Source: Jonesia denitrificans DSM 20603
GTDB lineage: Bacteria > Actinomycetota > Actinomycetes > Actinomycetales > Cellulomonadaceae
NCBI RefSeq assembly: GCF_000024065.1
Contig: NC_013174.1
Location: 1,054,001-1,118,000 of the forward strand
Direction of reading: 5' to 3'
DNA: 64,000 nucleotides
Notes under the pieces: generated by a model
The model's database searches: none
What the model saw: only the letters and a program-made list of their open reading frames with translations
Told to the model about the DNA's origin: nothing
Shown here: positions 1 to 7,605 of the stretch, piece by piece
Layout of the letters: every line of letters starts with the position of its first letter
How positions within the stretch are numbered: position 1 is the stretch's first letter
Position numbers and translations under genes: made by a program

Positions 1-1425
1 TTGACTGTTCTCTCCTCCGATGTGGGGGGAGATATGTAAGCTCGTATCAAGGGCAGTGATGTCCACGTATGCGTCTCGGCCCGGGCCATAGAGTGCAGTG
101 GTGAATCGTTGGAAAAGAATATTGATGTCCGTAATGTGTGACTCTCGCTCGACAAGATCACGGCTGATCTCCTGTTGCAGCTTGCTTCGTTCAAACTTGA
201 TCTCTGCTTGAGTGGCTTCGAGTTGTTTGGCTGTTTCGAACCTGTCGGTGACGGTCTGTAGTTCAGAGCGCGCAACGGAGAGCTGTTCTTGCAACCCCGT
301 GAATGCGTCGAGAGCACCACCGTCGTGTAGAGTTCGTAGGAGGCTAGCTTGTTCGCTTCCTAGACGCTCACGTTCCTCTTGCCGTTCCTCGAGTCGTGAT
401 TCAGTACTGGTTATCTCTTCTTCGAGGTACGAACGTCTGTTGGAGAGAACAGATTCGTGGAAGGCTTGGACATCGTCGTAGTGCCGCAGAAGCGCGTCGG
501 GCAGCACGACGCCGAGTTCCTGATATGCACGGTGTAGGTAGCTGACGTCTGGTTCATGTTCATCGCGAAGGGAGTCCCGCAAATCCTGGAGATTGCGTCG
601 ATCGGCAGCATCTTCAGTTCTCATGCGGCGGATCCTTGCATCAATTTCGTCTGCACGAAACTGAAGAAGTTCATACTCGGGCACGACTTGGAAAGCCGCG
701 ACCTGCTTTTCGAGGTCCCGCGTTCGGACGCTGGCCGAAGCAACTTGGCCCCGAAGTTCTGACACAGTGCCGACAACCAGGCCAAAAGCAGGATCCTTCA
801 TCGCCTCCCTAAGCTTGCGGCGGAGCGACTCCCGACCGGCGAGTTGCTTGTACTCTGCTGCGAGTCTCCAGTCCAGACCTAGTAGGTAGGCGGCGTTCGT
901 GGTCGCGTCGGCGATTGACTGAGTCGGATAGGTCCTCACCGGGTCATCAAGAGCACGCTGGCTTATCCTGCGGATGTAGAGCGACAGCAGAGTGCGGGCG
1001 CTCACGCCCCCGTGTTCCTCGGGGAACGCATACAGATCCCGTCCGATCGCTGCGACCCACTCTGGGATTGTGGCGTTCCCGGCGGTCTCGAGGAGAGCGG
1101 ACTCAGCTGCGACGTTCGGCTCTAGGAGTACCCGGCTCCGTTTGCTCAGTGATCGACTTACGGTCACCCTTTCCGTCGCAGTAGGCCAGTCCAACCGCAA
1201 TGTGAACGTGTCGGCTTGGAGCGCAGAGTTCTTGAGTACAGAGCCTCTGAGGTCACGCATCCCGAGAAGAAAGTGTAGGATCTCGATGAGCGAGGACTTC
1301 CCAGCACCATTGCGGCTGTCCGTGTCGGTGGACCGCTCCGTCTTCTCCGCAATCAAGATGTTGCGGCCGGGTTTGAATGTGATCGATTTAAATCGTTCAT
1401 TGCTGGATTGAAGTTGCCGGAGCAT
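1..1425 (-). CDS. ABC-3C system ATPase, DUF2326 type (partial, C-terminus cut by window edge)
   Basis: The reading frame stays open from an ATG at 1425 to base 1, giving 475 residues without a stop, so the C-terminus lies outside the window. A Walker A loop (NGAGKSSLIE) sits at about residues 39-48. A central region rich in Glu, Arg and Gln is likely coiled coil. It contains a segment typical of DUF2326 proteins, with FHESVLSNR near residue 325 and LHDGGALDAF further on. The layout (SMC/RecN-like ATPase head split by a coiled coil) fits the ATPase of ABC three-component conflict systems. The start codon overlaps the stop of the middle component (TGATG), so the two are translationally coupled. 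Family membership is recognition from motifs; activity is inferred. Confidence 0.85.
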   Translation of the reverse strand, partial: MLRQLQSSNERFKSITFKPGRNILIAEKTERSTDTDSRNGAGKSSLIEILHFLLGMRDLRGSVLKNSALQADTFTLRLDWPTATERVTVSRSLSKRSRVLLEPNVAAESALLETAGNATIPEWVAAIGRDLYAFPEEHGGVSARTLLSLYIRRISQRALDDPVRTYPTQSIADATTNAAYLLGLDWRLAAEYKQLAGRESLRRKLREAMKDPAFGLVVGTVSELRGQVASASVRTRDLEKQVAAFQVVPEYELLQFRADEIDARIRRMRTEDAADRRNLQDLRDSLRDEHEPDVSYLHRAYQELGVVLPDALLRHYDDVQAFHESVLSNRRSYLEEEITSTESRLEERQEERERLGSEQASLLRTLHDGGALDAFTGLQEQLSVARSELQTVTDRFETAKQLEATQAEIKFERSKLQQEISRDLVERESHITDINILFQRFTTALYGPGRDAYVDITALDTSLHISPHIGGENSQ

Positions 1426-1673
1426 CAGCTCACCCGCTTTCTATAGAGCAAGCCGTCTTCGTAGTGGACCGTCCCGAGGGCATACAGAAGATCCAGCGCA
1501 AGCACAAACCATGAGAACGGCAACGCGGCACCATTGTCATGGCGGGCACGCCATGTCTTGAGCGCTTTCCACGCTTGACTAACCGTCATGGGCTCTTTCA
1601 GTACCATCGAAATCTGAGCGCCGACGGTCAGTAGTGCACGTTGCGGCGCGATGCCTTTCGTCGGTTCGATCAT
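1425..1673 (-). CDS. ABC-3C system middle component (MC6-like)
   Basis: An 82-residue protein with the pattern of the small middle components of ABC-3C systems. It has an N-terminal IEPTKGIAPQRALLTVGAQI stretch, a short helical core resembling a winged helix, and WFVLALDLLYALGTV followed by a terminal LLYRKR. It overlaps the effector by 4 bp (ATGA) at its 5' end and the ATPase by one base at its 3' end, so all three must be co-translated. In this family the middle component is thought to link the ATPase to the effector; the exact mechanism is not visible here. The assignment to class 6 rests on resemblance from memory. Confidence 0.75.
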   Translation of the reverse strand: MIEPTKGIAPQRALLTVGAQISMVLKEPMTVSQAWKALKTWRARHDNGAALPFSWFVLALDLLYALGTVHYEDGLLYRKRVS

Positions 1674-2605
1674 TGCGTAATTACCTGGCGTTGAGGCATC
1701 CAGCCATCGGGAGCGTTCTCGAAGATATCGCAGCTCTCGAAAAAGTAGGCTAAAACAGCGGTCTGTGCGCGATACGCGGGTGCGGAAGCGACTCGGTTCC
1801 CTGCCAGGAACTCTCGGAGCCGGAGCAACACATCCTCAGGCTCGAGGCCAGCACTCACTGCCTCCAGATACTCCGAATGAAATCGAGCCGCGACCTCGTC
1901 TCGCTCAGTAATATCGATTCTTCGCTCGTAGTAGTCAGAAATCATGGCTGAGTGCCTCATGCCGTAGCGCAGCTCGGACTGGCTCTCTTCCGTCAGATAG
2001 CTGTAGTTGAGCTTGTACACGGAAACCGCTTCAATCGGCGCTGGAGCAGCGTCCGGCGATCGCTGAGAAGCTAAATCCGCGAGCAACTCTTCCATCTCCT
2101 GCAACCCGACAGCTACGGCGTATTGCAGTGGTAACTGCTTCTGCAAGAGTGCTTCAACGTCTTGGCAATCCTGTTTACCGAGCAAGTCTCGGAAATGACG
2201 CATTCCCATGAGTTCGAAGGAAACACCGGGGTAATCGTTCCGGGCCTTTGCCAACGCTGCCGAGATTCCTGGATGTACGCCGCGCACATCGTTGTGCACA
2301 AATACAAAGGTCGTGAACTGGTCGGAGCGTTTGGCTATTGCTCCTTCCAAATCGGATTGAAATTTTCGTACGGTGGTCTTTGCATCTACGGTTTCAGGAG
2401 CGTAACACGCGTAGAGTTTCTGGTTGAACAATTCGAGGCCGTCGCTGGACTGATCGCCAAGCCTGCCAGCGGTGCGAACATCGACGAATCCGGGAACGCA
2501 TAGGACCATCAGGTCATGAAAGAACGCTTCGAATGAATTGCCGTGTAACTCATGGAGGTGTGCCCAGAGCACTCCACGCATAGAGAGGCGCTCGTAGAAG
2601 TCCAA
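1670..2605 (-). CDS. ABC-3C system effector with nuclease-like N-terminus and ABC-3C C-terminal domain
   Basis: A 311-residue protein starting with TTG. The start is supported by an AGGAGG ribosome binding site six bases upstream, and no better start is nearby. Residues 1-130 look like a restriction-endonuclease-type fold. A helix carries a Glu (FEAFFHDLM), followed by GDQSSDGLELF and a strand ending QKLYACYAPE, which places D, E/Q and K/Q positions as in PD-(D/E)xK enzymes. Residues 200-311 match the ABC-3C C-terminal domain, including KLNYSYLTEE and the hallmark AYFFESCDIFE. First gene of the three-gene operon. Nuclease activity is inferred; the catalytic triad is not securely identifiable by eye. 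Confidence 0.75.
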   Translation of the reverse strand: MDFYERLSMRGVLWAHLHELHGNSFEAFFHDLMVLCVPGFVDVRTAGRLGDQSSDGLELFNQKLYACYAPETVDAKTTVRKFQSDLEGAIAKRSDQFTTFVFVHNDVRGVHPGISAALAKARNDYPGVSFELMGMRHFRDLLGKQDCQDVEALLQKQLPLQYAVAVGLQEMEELLADLASQRSPDAAPAPIEAVSVYKLNYSYLTEESQSELRYGMRHSAMISDYYERRIDITERDEVAARFHSEYLEAVSAGLEPEDVLLRLREFLAGNRVASAPAYRAQTAVLAYFFESCDIFENAPDGWMPQRQVITQ

Positions 2606-3348
2606 GCAGCCCTCCTCTCAAATTCTGCCCACCCATAGCCAGAGGCTATCAAATAACAGTGCTGTCCTGATGGAGGACTCACGTAGTGACTGGAACCATC
2701 GCCGTTGGTCCGCGAGCAAATACCCATCTTCCAGCGGATCGGCTATGGCCCAAGCAGGAGTGTGCGCGCGTCAGGTCCGCTGCTCAGAAGCGAATGGCGT
2801 GCGGACACCTCTGGCTGGTCAAGTGGCGCGGCATCTGCCAGCGGCGGAGGTGGCGGAACCTTCGGTGGACGCCCGGATTAGACTATAGGTATTGAATCAC
2901 TGGGGTGTACTTTCCATTCCTTGCTGAGACTCGCGAGATCACTACTACACCTCATGAAGTGATTCCGGCGGCATCGATCTGATTCGTAAGAAGCCGCAAA
3001 GTTTTAGCTACTGCAGAGTGAACCAAGCTGCAGCACGGGGATGAACCAGTATCGGCATTGCGGACTCTCGCCTCAAGGAGCGTGACCGTCATCCGGACAT
3101 CACGAGCGAATGACCGCGAAACTATGACCACGCTTCGGGTAGCTCGAAGCGATAAGCCTCTCGGTTGTGGTGAGTGATGTCTAATTGGCGGTGTTGGCAT
3201 ATCGACGTACTTTTATACCTACTGAGACGGCATTTTGTTGAGGCCGCGCCCCGGGCGGGCTTAGCGACCAGTCCACTCAAAAGCCTGGTCATGGCTTGCA
3301 CTCACACCTAGTTGACCGTGCAAAGCTGGGACTGGCCGCCAACATCTT
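2606..3348. other. 743-bp stretch without a convincing gene
   Basis: It separates the ABC-3C operon from the helicase gene. Only short overlapping frames on both strands are present and none resembles a known family. On the minus strand a TATAAA (3217 to 3212) lies 11 nt before the ATG of an 82-codon frame (3200 to 2952), but the predicted protein looks random. The promoter of the ABC-3C operon should lie in 2610-2700 on the minus strand; TTGATA followed by CAGAAT is a weak, over-spaced candidate. A small inverted repeat GACCAG/CTGGTC near 3268-3292 may end helicase transcription. The stretch could be eroded island DNA. Confidence 0.5.
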
Positions 3349-6039
3349 CTAGATTTTCTGTCTCGCTTTCAATAGTCCGAGATCCTTGTTTTTCGGCTGC
3401 TCCTGGAAACTGTCAATGATTCGTCGTTGCGCTTCGGCGCTCCAGTAAATCTTGAGCCGACTCTTGGAACGAGTGATGGCCGTGTAGAAGATGTTGTGGG
3501 TGATCTGATCCTCGTTGCTGTCGGTGATCACGAGCCGAACATAGTCGTATTCGAGCCCTTGTGCCTTGTGAATTGAAACTGCATATGCGACTTGGAAGGG
3601 CACTACTGAGGTCTTGTGTTCGTCGGTATCATCCTCATCGTTATTAGCTCGATGGAGGACTGTGAGCTTCACTGTTTGGCTATCAATGAATTCAAGACCT
3701 GATTCTTCAGCCTCCTCCTCAGTAAAAATCTTGCCAAGGAGACGAACAGTGAAATCTATGTGACTGCCATAGTCTTCTATCCCAGCCAGAACACCTTTGA
3801 GGTTGTTGTATATAAGCGGCCTGTACAAGCTCAACTCATTGAACAGCACAGGGTCTCCAACCTTATAGGTCTGCTGACCCCAGACGACCGGAGGGTTCTG
3901 GTTTGTGCTCTGTAAGAAGCCATTGATGTTATTTATCCCGTAGAGACCGTCATAGTTCAGACAGAGTATGATCTCGTCGCTGCTCTCATCGCCTCGCTCA
4001 AATATCGATTCATTCAGCTTCGTTGAGTATCTGCTCCGCGCCATGAACTCCTCAATGTTGTCTTCACGGTGCCTCACTGCATCCCAGAACATGAGCAGAT
4101 TCTTGTCTGTCGTACGGAAGGGTTTCGTCAACTCAAAAATGGAGGTCGGCGGGATAACTTGACGAGCAAGACTGAACCAATTTCCGAACTTGATAGATCG
4201 AATCTGATAGACATCGCCCACAAGTACCAGCAGGTCAAAGCTGGTCTTCTCAAGTACTTTGATGAGATCTTCATTGCTGACAGTGCTGCACTCATCTATG
4301 AAAAGTATGTCGCAGCTTCCACCTTGGTTCTTGTGGCTCGCAATCGTTCGGAACTCACGGTTCGTTCCGACTCCCACCCTGTGCCGGAGGTTGTCTACTG
4401 CTGGGTGAGTTTGCGCAAGATAAAGCTTGTTGGAATCCGCAAAGTACTCCGAGACGTGCTTGATCATTGTTGATTTTCCGGTACCAGCAGCACCGTATAT
4501 CAAGGCGACTTTGGATTGCGAGAACAGTTCACGAATCGCTGATCGCTTGACTTCATCTCCAATGGGATACACCCCACTGTCCAGCCACGCGTCGACTGAT
4601 GCGGTGTATCCTTGCACCCCTGAGCAGCTCAGCTCATCGAGGCGATTAAGGATTCTTGCGCTGGTCTCTTCATACTCCTGGATACAAACGTGACCCTTAT
4701 CAAGGATGAGAGTCCGACCTGGGTGAGAATTGGGCAGTCGTGCGTTGTAAAGCCGTGAAAGGCGTTCTACGTCGCCGAAGCTTGCAAGCTCAGCGATGGG
4801 CGTGTAAAGCGAGGCACGCTGTTCCACGTTGGATCGAATTCTTCGTGCGAGCATTTCATGCTCTCTGCCTTGAAAACCTACTGAAGCGAAGACATCAGCA
4901 AGCGGCGGATTGTGCTCAGCGAGCGATGCATAGAATGGCATCTTCTCAAAGGAATAGGACTTCCTTCGGATCCTGGTGTCACCCAGACCCTCCTCGCCCC
5001 AAGAGGTCTTCTGTCGTTTGATCCATTCGTTCCGTGCGCGGAAAAGGAGATAGCGAATCACGTTTGTTCCGACTTCTTTCCGCCGACAGTAAGTGCGTAC
5101 TTGGACGAGCAAATCTCTGATTCTTGAGGTGCTACTCGCTTCCGTCATGCGATCCATGAGTTCAGCAAAATCATGATCCGAAAGGTCAATGATGTCCAGA
5201 AGACAGTAGTGATAACGAGTCATATAACTCATCAGTACTCGGTAGTCTTTGCTGCGCCGAATTCGTTCCATATCCCCGAAGAGGCGACCAAGGTTCTCAA
5301 ATTCACATGGTCTAACGGAGACCGACCATGCCCTGATCACCCGAATCGGCATCTTTTGCTTGAGCACGCCTATTTCATGATCAACGAGTTCAAGGTCAAC
5401 AGCGTGATTGTCTAGGATTTCTAGGTCTGTGAAGGCGATGAGCCTGTCGAATTTGCTTGACCATCCGACGGCAGGGGTGAAAGTCACCTCGTACATGATT
5501 CGTCCCCCAACAAAAATTGGGACGATCTTGTGAATATAGAAGTTTGACGAACGGCTAGGCAAGCGAGGATTCAGCTTGTCTTCTAAGACCCGTTCTGCAA
5601 TCTTCTGGTGATACTCGGTAAGCGCAGGATCCAGGTCGAGCGGGAAGTCGCTCAGATTGTGAAAGATCTCGATCTGGTGCGCGGACCACAGATACTGCTT
5701 GATCCTTAACAGATACTCGTAGTACTTGAGCATCAATCGCTCAGCTCCATCACCATCAACCGTGTAGTGAGAAGCTGAAATATCAAGATGGCCGTAGAAC
5801 TTGTGTAGGAACTTCAAGTCCCCTCGACCGGCGACGTACTTTTTAGCTTTATGAAGACCGCCCCAATTGCTATCTGTCGTCTTGTCGCCCGTGAAGGCGA
5901 GCAAGCTCACCTGATCAACTAGATTTCGGGCCTGTGCGAGAGCATTCTGCGAAAGCAGCCCTCGGTTCATCGAAAGTTCAGCGATATTGTTGCTAATCAC
6001 TTCATCAATTGCCGCGATTTCCTCAATCACTGTGGCCAC
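3349..6039 (-). CDS. SF1 (RecD/Pif1-like) helicase with large unassigned N-terminal region
   Basis: About 896 residues. The C-terminal 400 carry the SF1 helicase motifs in order: motif I GAAGTGKST (about residue 517), motif II FIDECST (about 583), motif III LVGDVYQ, an Arg motif in LTKPFRT, motif V VSIHKAQGLEY (about 823) and motif VI FYTAITRSKSRL (about 855). The N-terminal 500 residues match nothing I recognise and are not an obvious nuclease. The GTG at 6039 is preferred because GAGGG lies eight bases upstream; the frame extends to a TTG at 6054 with no such site. Base composition is poorer in GC than the core genes. Placed next to an ABC-3C operon it is probably a defence gene, but function is unproven. 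Confidence 0.7.
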   Translation of the reverse strand: MATVIEEIAAIDEVISNNIAELSMNRGLLSQNALAQARNLVDQVSLLAFTGDKTTDSNWGGLHKAKKYVAGRGDLKFLHKFYGHLDISASHYTVDGDGAERLMLKYYEYLLRIKQYLWSAHQIEIFHNLSDFPLDLDPALTEYHQKIAERVLEDKLNPRLPSRSSNFYIHKIVPIFVGGRIMYEVTFTPAVGWSSKFDRLIAFTDLEILDNHAVDLELVDHEIGVLKQKMPIRVIRAWSVSVRPCEFENLGRLFGDMERIRRSKDYRVLMSYMTRYHYCLLDIIDLSDHDFAELMDRMTEASSTSRIRDLLVQVRTYCRRKEVGTNVIRYLLFRARNEWIKRQKTSWGEEGLGDTRIRRKSYSFEKMPFYASLAEHNPPLADVFASVGFQGREHEMLARRIRSNVEQRASLYTPIAELASFGDVERLSRLYNARLPNSHPGRTLILDKGHVCIQEYEETSARILNRLDELSCSGVQGYTASVDAWLDSGVYPIGDEVKRSAIRELFSQSKVALIYGAAGTGKSTMIKHVSEYFADSNKLYLAQTHPAVDNLRHRVGVGTNREFRTIASHKNQGGSCDILFIDECSTVSNEDLIKVLEKTSFDLLVLVGDVYQIRSIKFGNWFSLARQVIPPTSIFELTKPFRTTDKNLLMFWDAVRHREDNIEEFMARSRYSTKLNESIFERGDESSDEIILCLNYDGLYGINNINGFLQSTNQNPPVVWGQQTYKVGDPVLFNELSLYRPLIYNNLKGVLAGIEDYGSHIDFTVRLLGKIFTEEEAEESGLEFIDSQTVKLTVLHRANNDEDDTDEHKTSVVPFQVAYAVSIHKAQGLEYDYVRLVITDSNEDQITHNIFYTAITRSKSRLKIYWSAEAQRRIIDSFQEQPKNKDLGLLKARQKI

Positions 6040-6123
6040 TCTTACTGCCCTCAACTTTCGTTAGCCCGTAGCTCGCAACGATAAACAAGCTCCTGAGCTG
6101 ATTATCTCAACAAACACAAACAG

Positions 6124-7338
6124 TTGGGCTTAGCTCATGAGGCGTCCCATGTGTGGTCGTTGGTTCGGGATGCCGCAGACGAAGGAAGTCTGCGATCGGT
6201 GCGTGCTCTGACAACGCTCGCCGATATGCTCGGCTATGACAGTGCTCAACAGCGAACTGGGCTGGCCAAGTGGGCGCAGCGGTGGAACGCTCGTATGCCT
6301 GCGGTGGACAATGAACGAGATCTGCGCGCCGCAAGAACCCTCGGCGCGCACTTGCTTACCCCATCCCACCCTCACTGGCCTCGCCAGTTGGATGACCTCG
6401 CAGAGACGTCGCCCTGGTTGTTGTGGGTGCGAGGTAAGAGCAGCATGGTGAATGCAGACGCTTCGGTGTCCATCGTTGGTACGCGGACACCGAGCGCATA
6501 CGGTGACTACGTCGCACACGCCATTCTTGCAGGAATAAGCACATCAAAGATCCTCGTGGTGTCCGGTGGGGCATATGGCATTGATGCGCACGTCCACCGT
6601 GGTTCTCTCGAACACAACCTTCCCAGTGTTGCCGTTTTAGCTGGTGGTGTTGACCGTCTCTACCCCCAAGGAAACAAAAAACTCCTGCAGCGTCTCATCG
6701 ACCACGGCGCTCTGGTCAGTGAGATGCCGGTAGGGGTAGCGCCCTCGCGAGTGCGCTTCCTCCGCCGAAATCGCATTATTGCCGGTTTGGGTGACGTTAC
6801 AACTGTGATCGAGGCAGCATGGCGCTCTGGGTCTCTATCCACCGCGCACCATGCTGCAGGGTTGGGGCGCGCGGTCATGGCAGTTCCTGGACCAGTCACG
6901 TCTGCTCAGTCGGCTGGATGTCACCGTCTCATCGCAGAAGGGTATGCGGCCCTCCTTGGCCACCCAGCAGACCTTGAAGCCATCGTCAACCACCGGTCAT
7001 CGGACCGCAGGGAACGTCACGCTGACATAGGTAGTGACCAGCGGGAAAATAGTCATGCAGAACCAGGAGTACAAAGGGCCGGAGACATGACGGGGTCGCA
7101 CCGGCAAGACGATCTCTTCTCGCGCGAGAGTGACTCCCTCCACGAGGGCGAACGGCTCGTGTATGACGCCCTAAGTCCGTTCCGGGCTCGATTCATTGAT
7201 GACCTCGTGGCCGCAAGTGGCCTGAGTCATCTCGAAGTTCGAGAAATTCTCGGTATTTTAGAGCTGAAACAATTAGTGATCTGTGAACAGCAAGGTTACC
7301 GGCGAGTAGCCGAAAACCGCTCACCTGGAAAGTATTGA
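6124..7338 (+). CDS. dprA: DNA-processing protein DprA
   Basis: DprA/Smf loads RecA on incoming single-stranded DNA in transformable bacteria; many non-competent species keep it. The Rossmann-like core is intact: SIVGTRTPSAYG, VVSGGAYGIDAHVHRG, VAVLAGGVDRLYP and FLRRNRIIAGLGD, then a low-complexity linker and a C-terminal winged helix (about residues 340-400, ending LKQLVICEQQGYRRV). The start is odd. The only upstream start in frame is TTG at 6124, with no ribosome binding site, and just eight residues precede the helical region where relatives usually have 15-30. The defence island ends 70-85 bp upstream on the opposite strand, so its insertion may have replaced the original 5' end and promoter. 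Confidence 0.93.
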   Translation: MGLAHEASHVWSLVRDAADEGSLRSVRALTTLADMLGYDSAQQRTGLAKWAQRWNARMPAVDNERDLRAARTLGAHLLTPSHPHWPRQLDDLAETSPWLLWVRGKSSMVNADASVSIVGTRTPSAYGDYVAHAILAGISTSKILVVSGGAYGIDAHVHRGSLEHNLPSVAVLAGGVDRLYPQGNKKLLQRLIDHGALVSEMPVGVAPSRVRFLRRNRIIAGLGDVTTVIEAAWRSGSLSTAHHAAGLGRAVMAVPGPVTSAQSAGCHRLIAEGYAALLGHPADLEAIVNHRSSDRRERHADIGSDQRENSHAEPGVQRAGDMTGSHRQDDLFSRESDSLHEGERLVYDALSPFRARFIDDLVAASGLSHLEVREILGILELKQLVICEQQGYRRVAENRSPGKY

Positions 7339-7372
7339 GGCTGGTGGAGGAGAAAATGTGAAGAAAGAGTGA

Positions 7373-7396
7373 GGGGGGCCAAGGGGATGGGGCGGG
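7373..7396 (+). other. Putative G-quadruplex motif after dprA
   Basis: Four G-runs of 6, 4, 4 and 3 are separated by loops of 4, 2 and 1 bases, starting 35 bp after the dprA stop codon. This fits the usual G3+N1-7 quadruplex pattern on the coding strand, so it could form in DNA or in the 3' end of the dprA mRNA. It lies just before a long stem-loop. Confidence 0.5.
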
Positions 7397-7419
7397 CATT
7401 TTTGGGTTTAGTGTTGCTG

Positions 7420-7468
7420 GAAAACTCACTCCAATATCGCATGGGGACTAGTGCCCATTGGAGTTTTC
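7420..7468. terminator. Stem-loop in the dprA-xerC gap
   Basis: GAAAACTC-ACT-CCAAT (7420-7435) pairs with ATTGGAGTTTTC (7457-7468), leaving a 3-nt bulge. A second inner stem ATGGG/CCCAT closes an 8-nt loop. A terminator for dprA is the simplest reading, though no U-run follows directly; a processing or protein-binding element is also possible. Confidence 0.45.
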
Positions 7469-7499
7469 TAATAGTCTACTCTCAACGAACGCGGAACTA

Positions 7500-7527
7500 T
7501 TGCGATCCTCGCGCCAGTCGCTAAAGT
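7500..7527 (+). promoter_or_regulatory. Candidate xerC promoter
   Basis: TTGCGA (7500-7505) and TAAAGT (7522-7527) are 16 bp apart, about 60 bp before the xerC start. The match to the housekeeping consensus is moderate. Confidence 0.3.
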
Positions 7528-7566
7528 GTGCTAGGCATGCGAAAGGGACGAAAGGCCCAGGAGGCA

Positions 7567-7605
7567 ATGTTGATTAACGGAGTCATGGATGACCCTGCTC
7601 GATGA
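7567..7605 (+). CDS. Possible 12-codon leader peptide overlapping the xerC start
   Basis: ATG at 7567 opens MLINGVMDDPAR and stops at 7603-7605, 17 bp inside xerC in another frame. AGGAGG (7559-7564), the strongest ribosome binding site in the area, sits just upstream. It is too close to the ATG but well placed for the in-frame TTG at 7570. xerC has its own weaker GGAG within this mini-frame. A coupling leader is plausible; chance is not excluded. Confidence 0.3.
   Translation: MLINGVMDDPAR

Noticed and set aside
2952-3200. 82-codon minus-strand frame with TATAAA 11 nt upstream in the island spacer
   Set aside because: No ribosome binding site, Ser/Arg-rich random-looking protein and no family resemblance; kept only as a note on the spacer.
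2605-3349. Helicase and ABC-3C genes as one four-gene operon
   Set aside because: They share a strand but are 743 bp apart with no coding link, while the ABC-3C genes overlap each other; treated as separate units.
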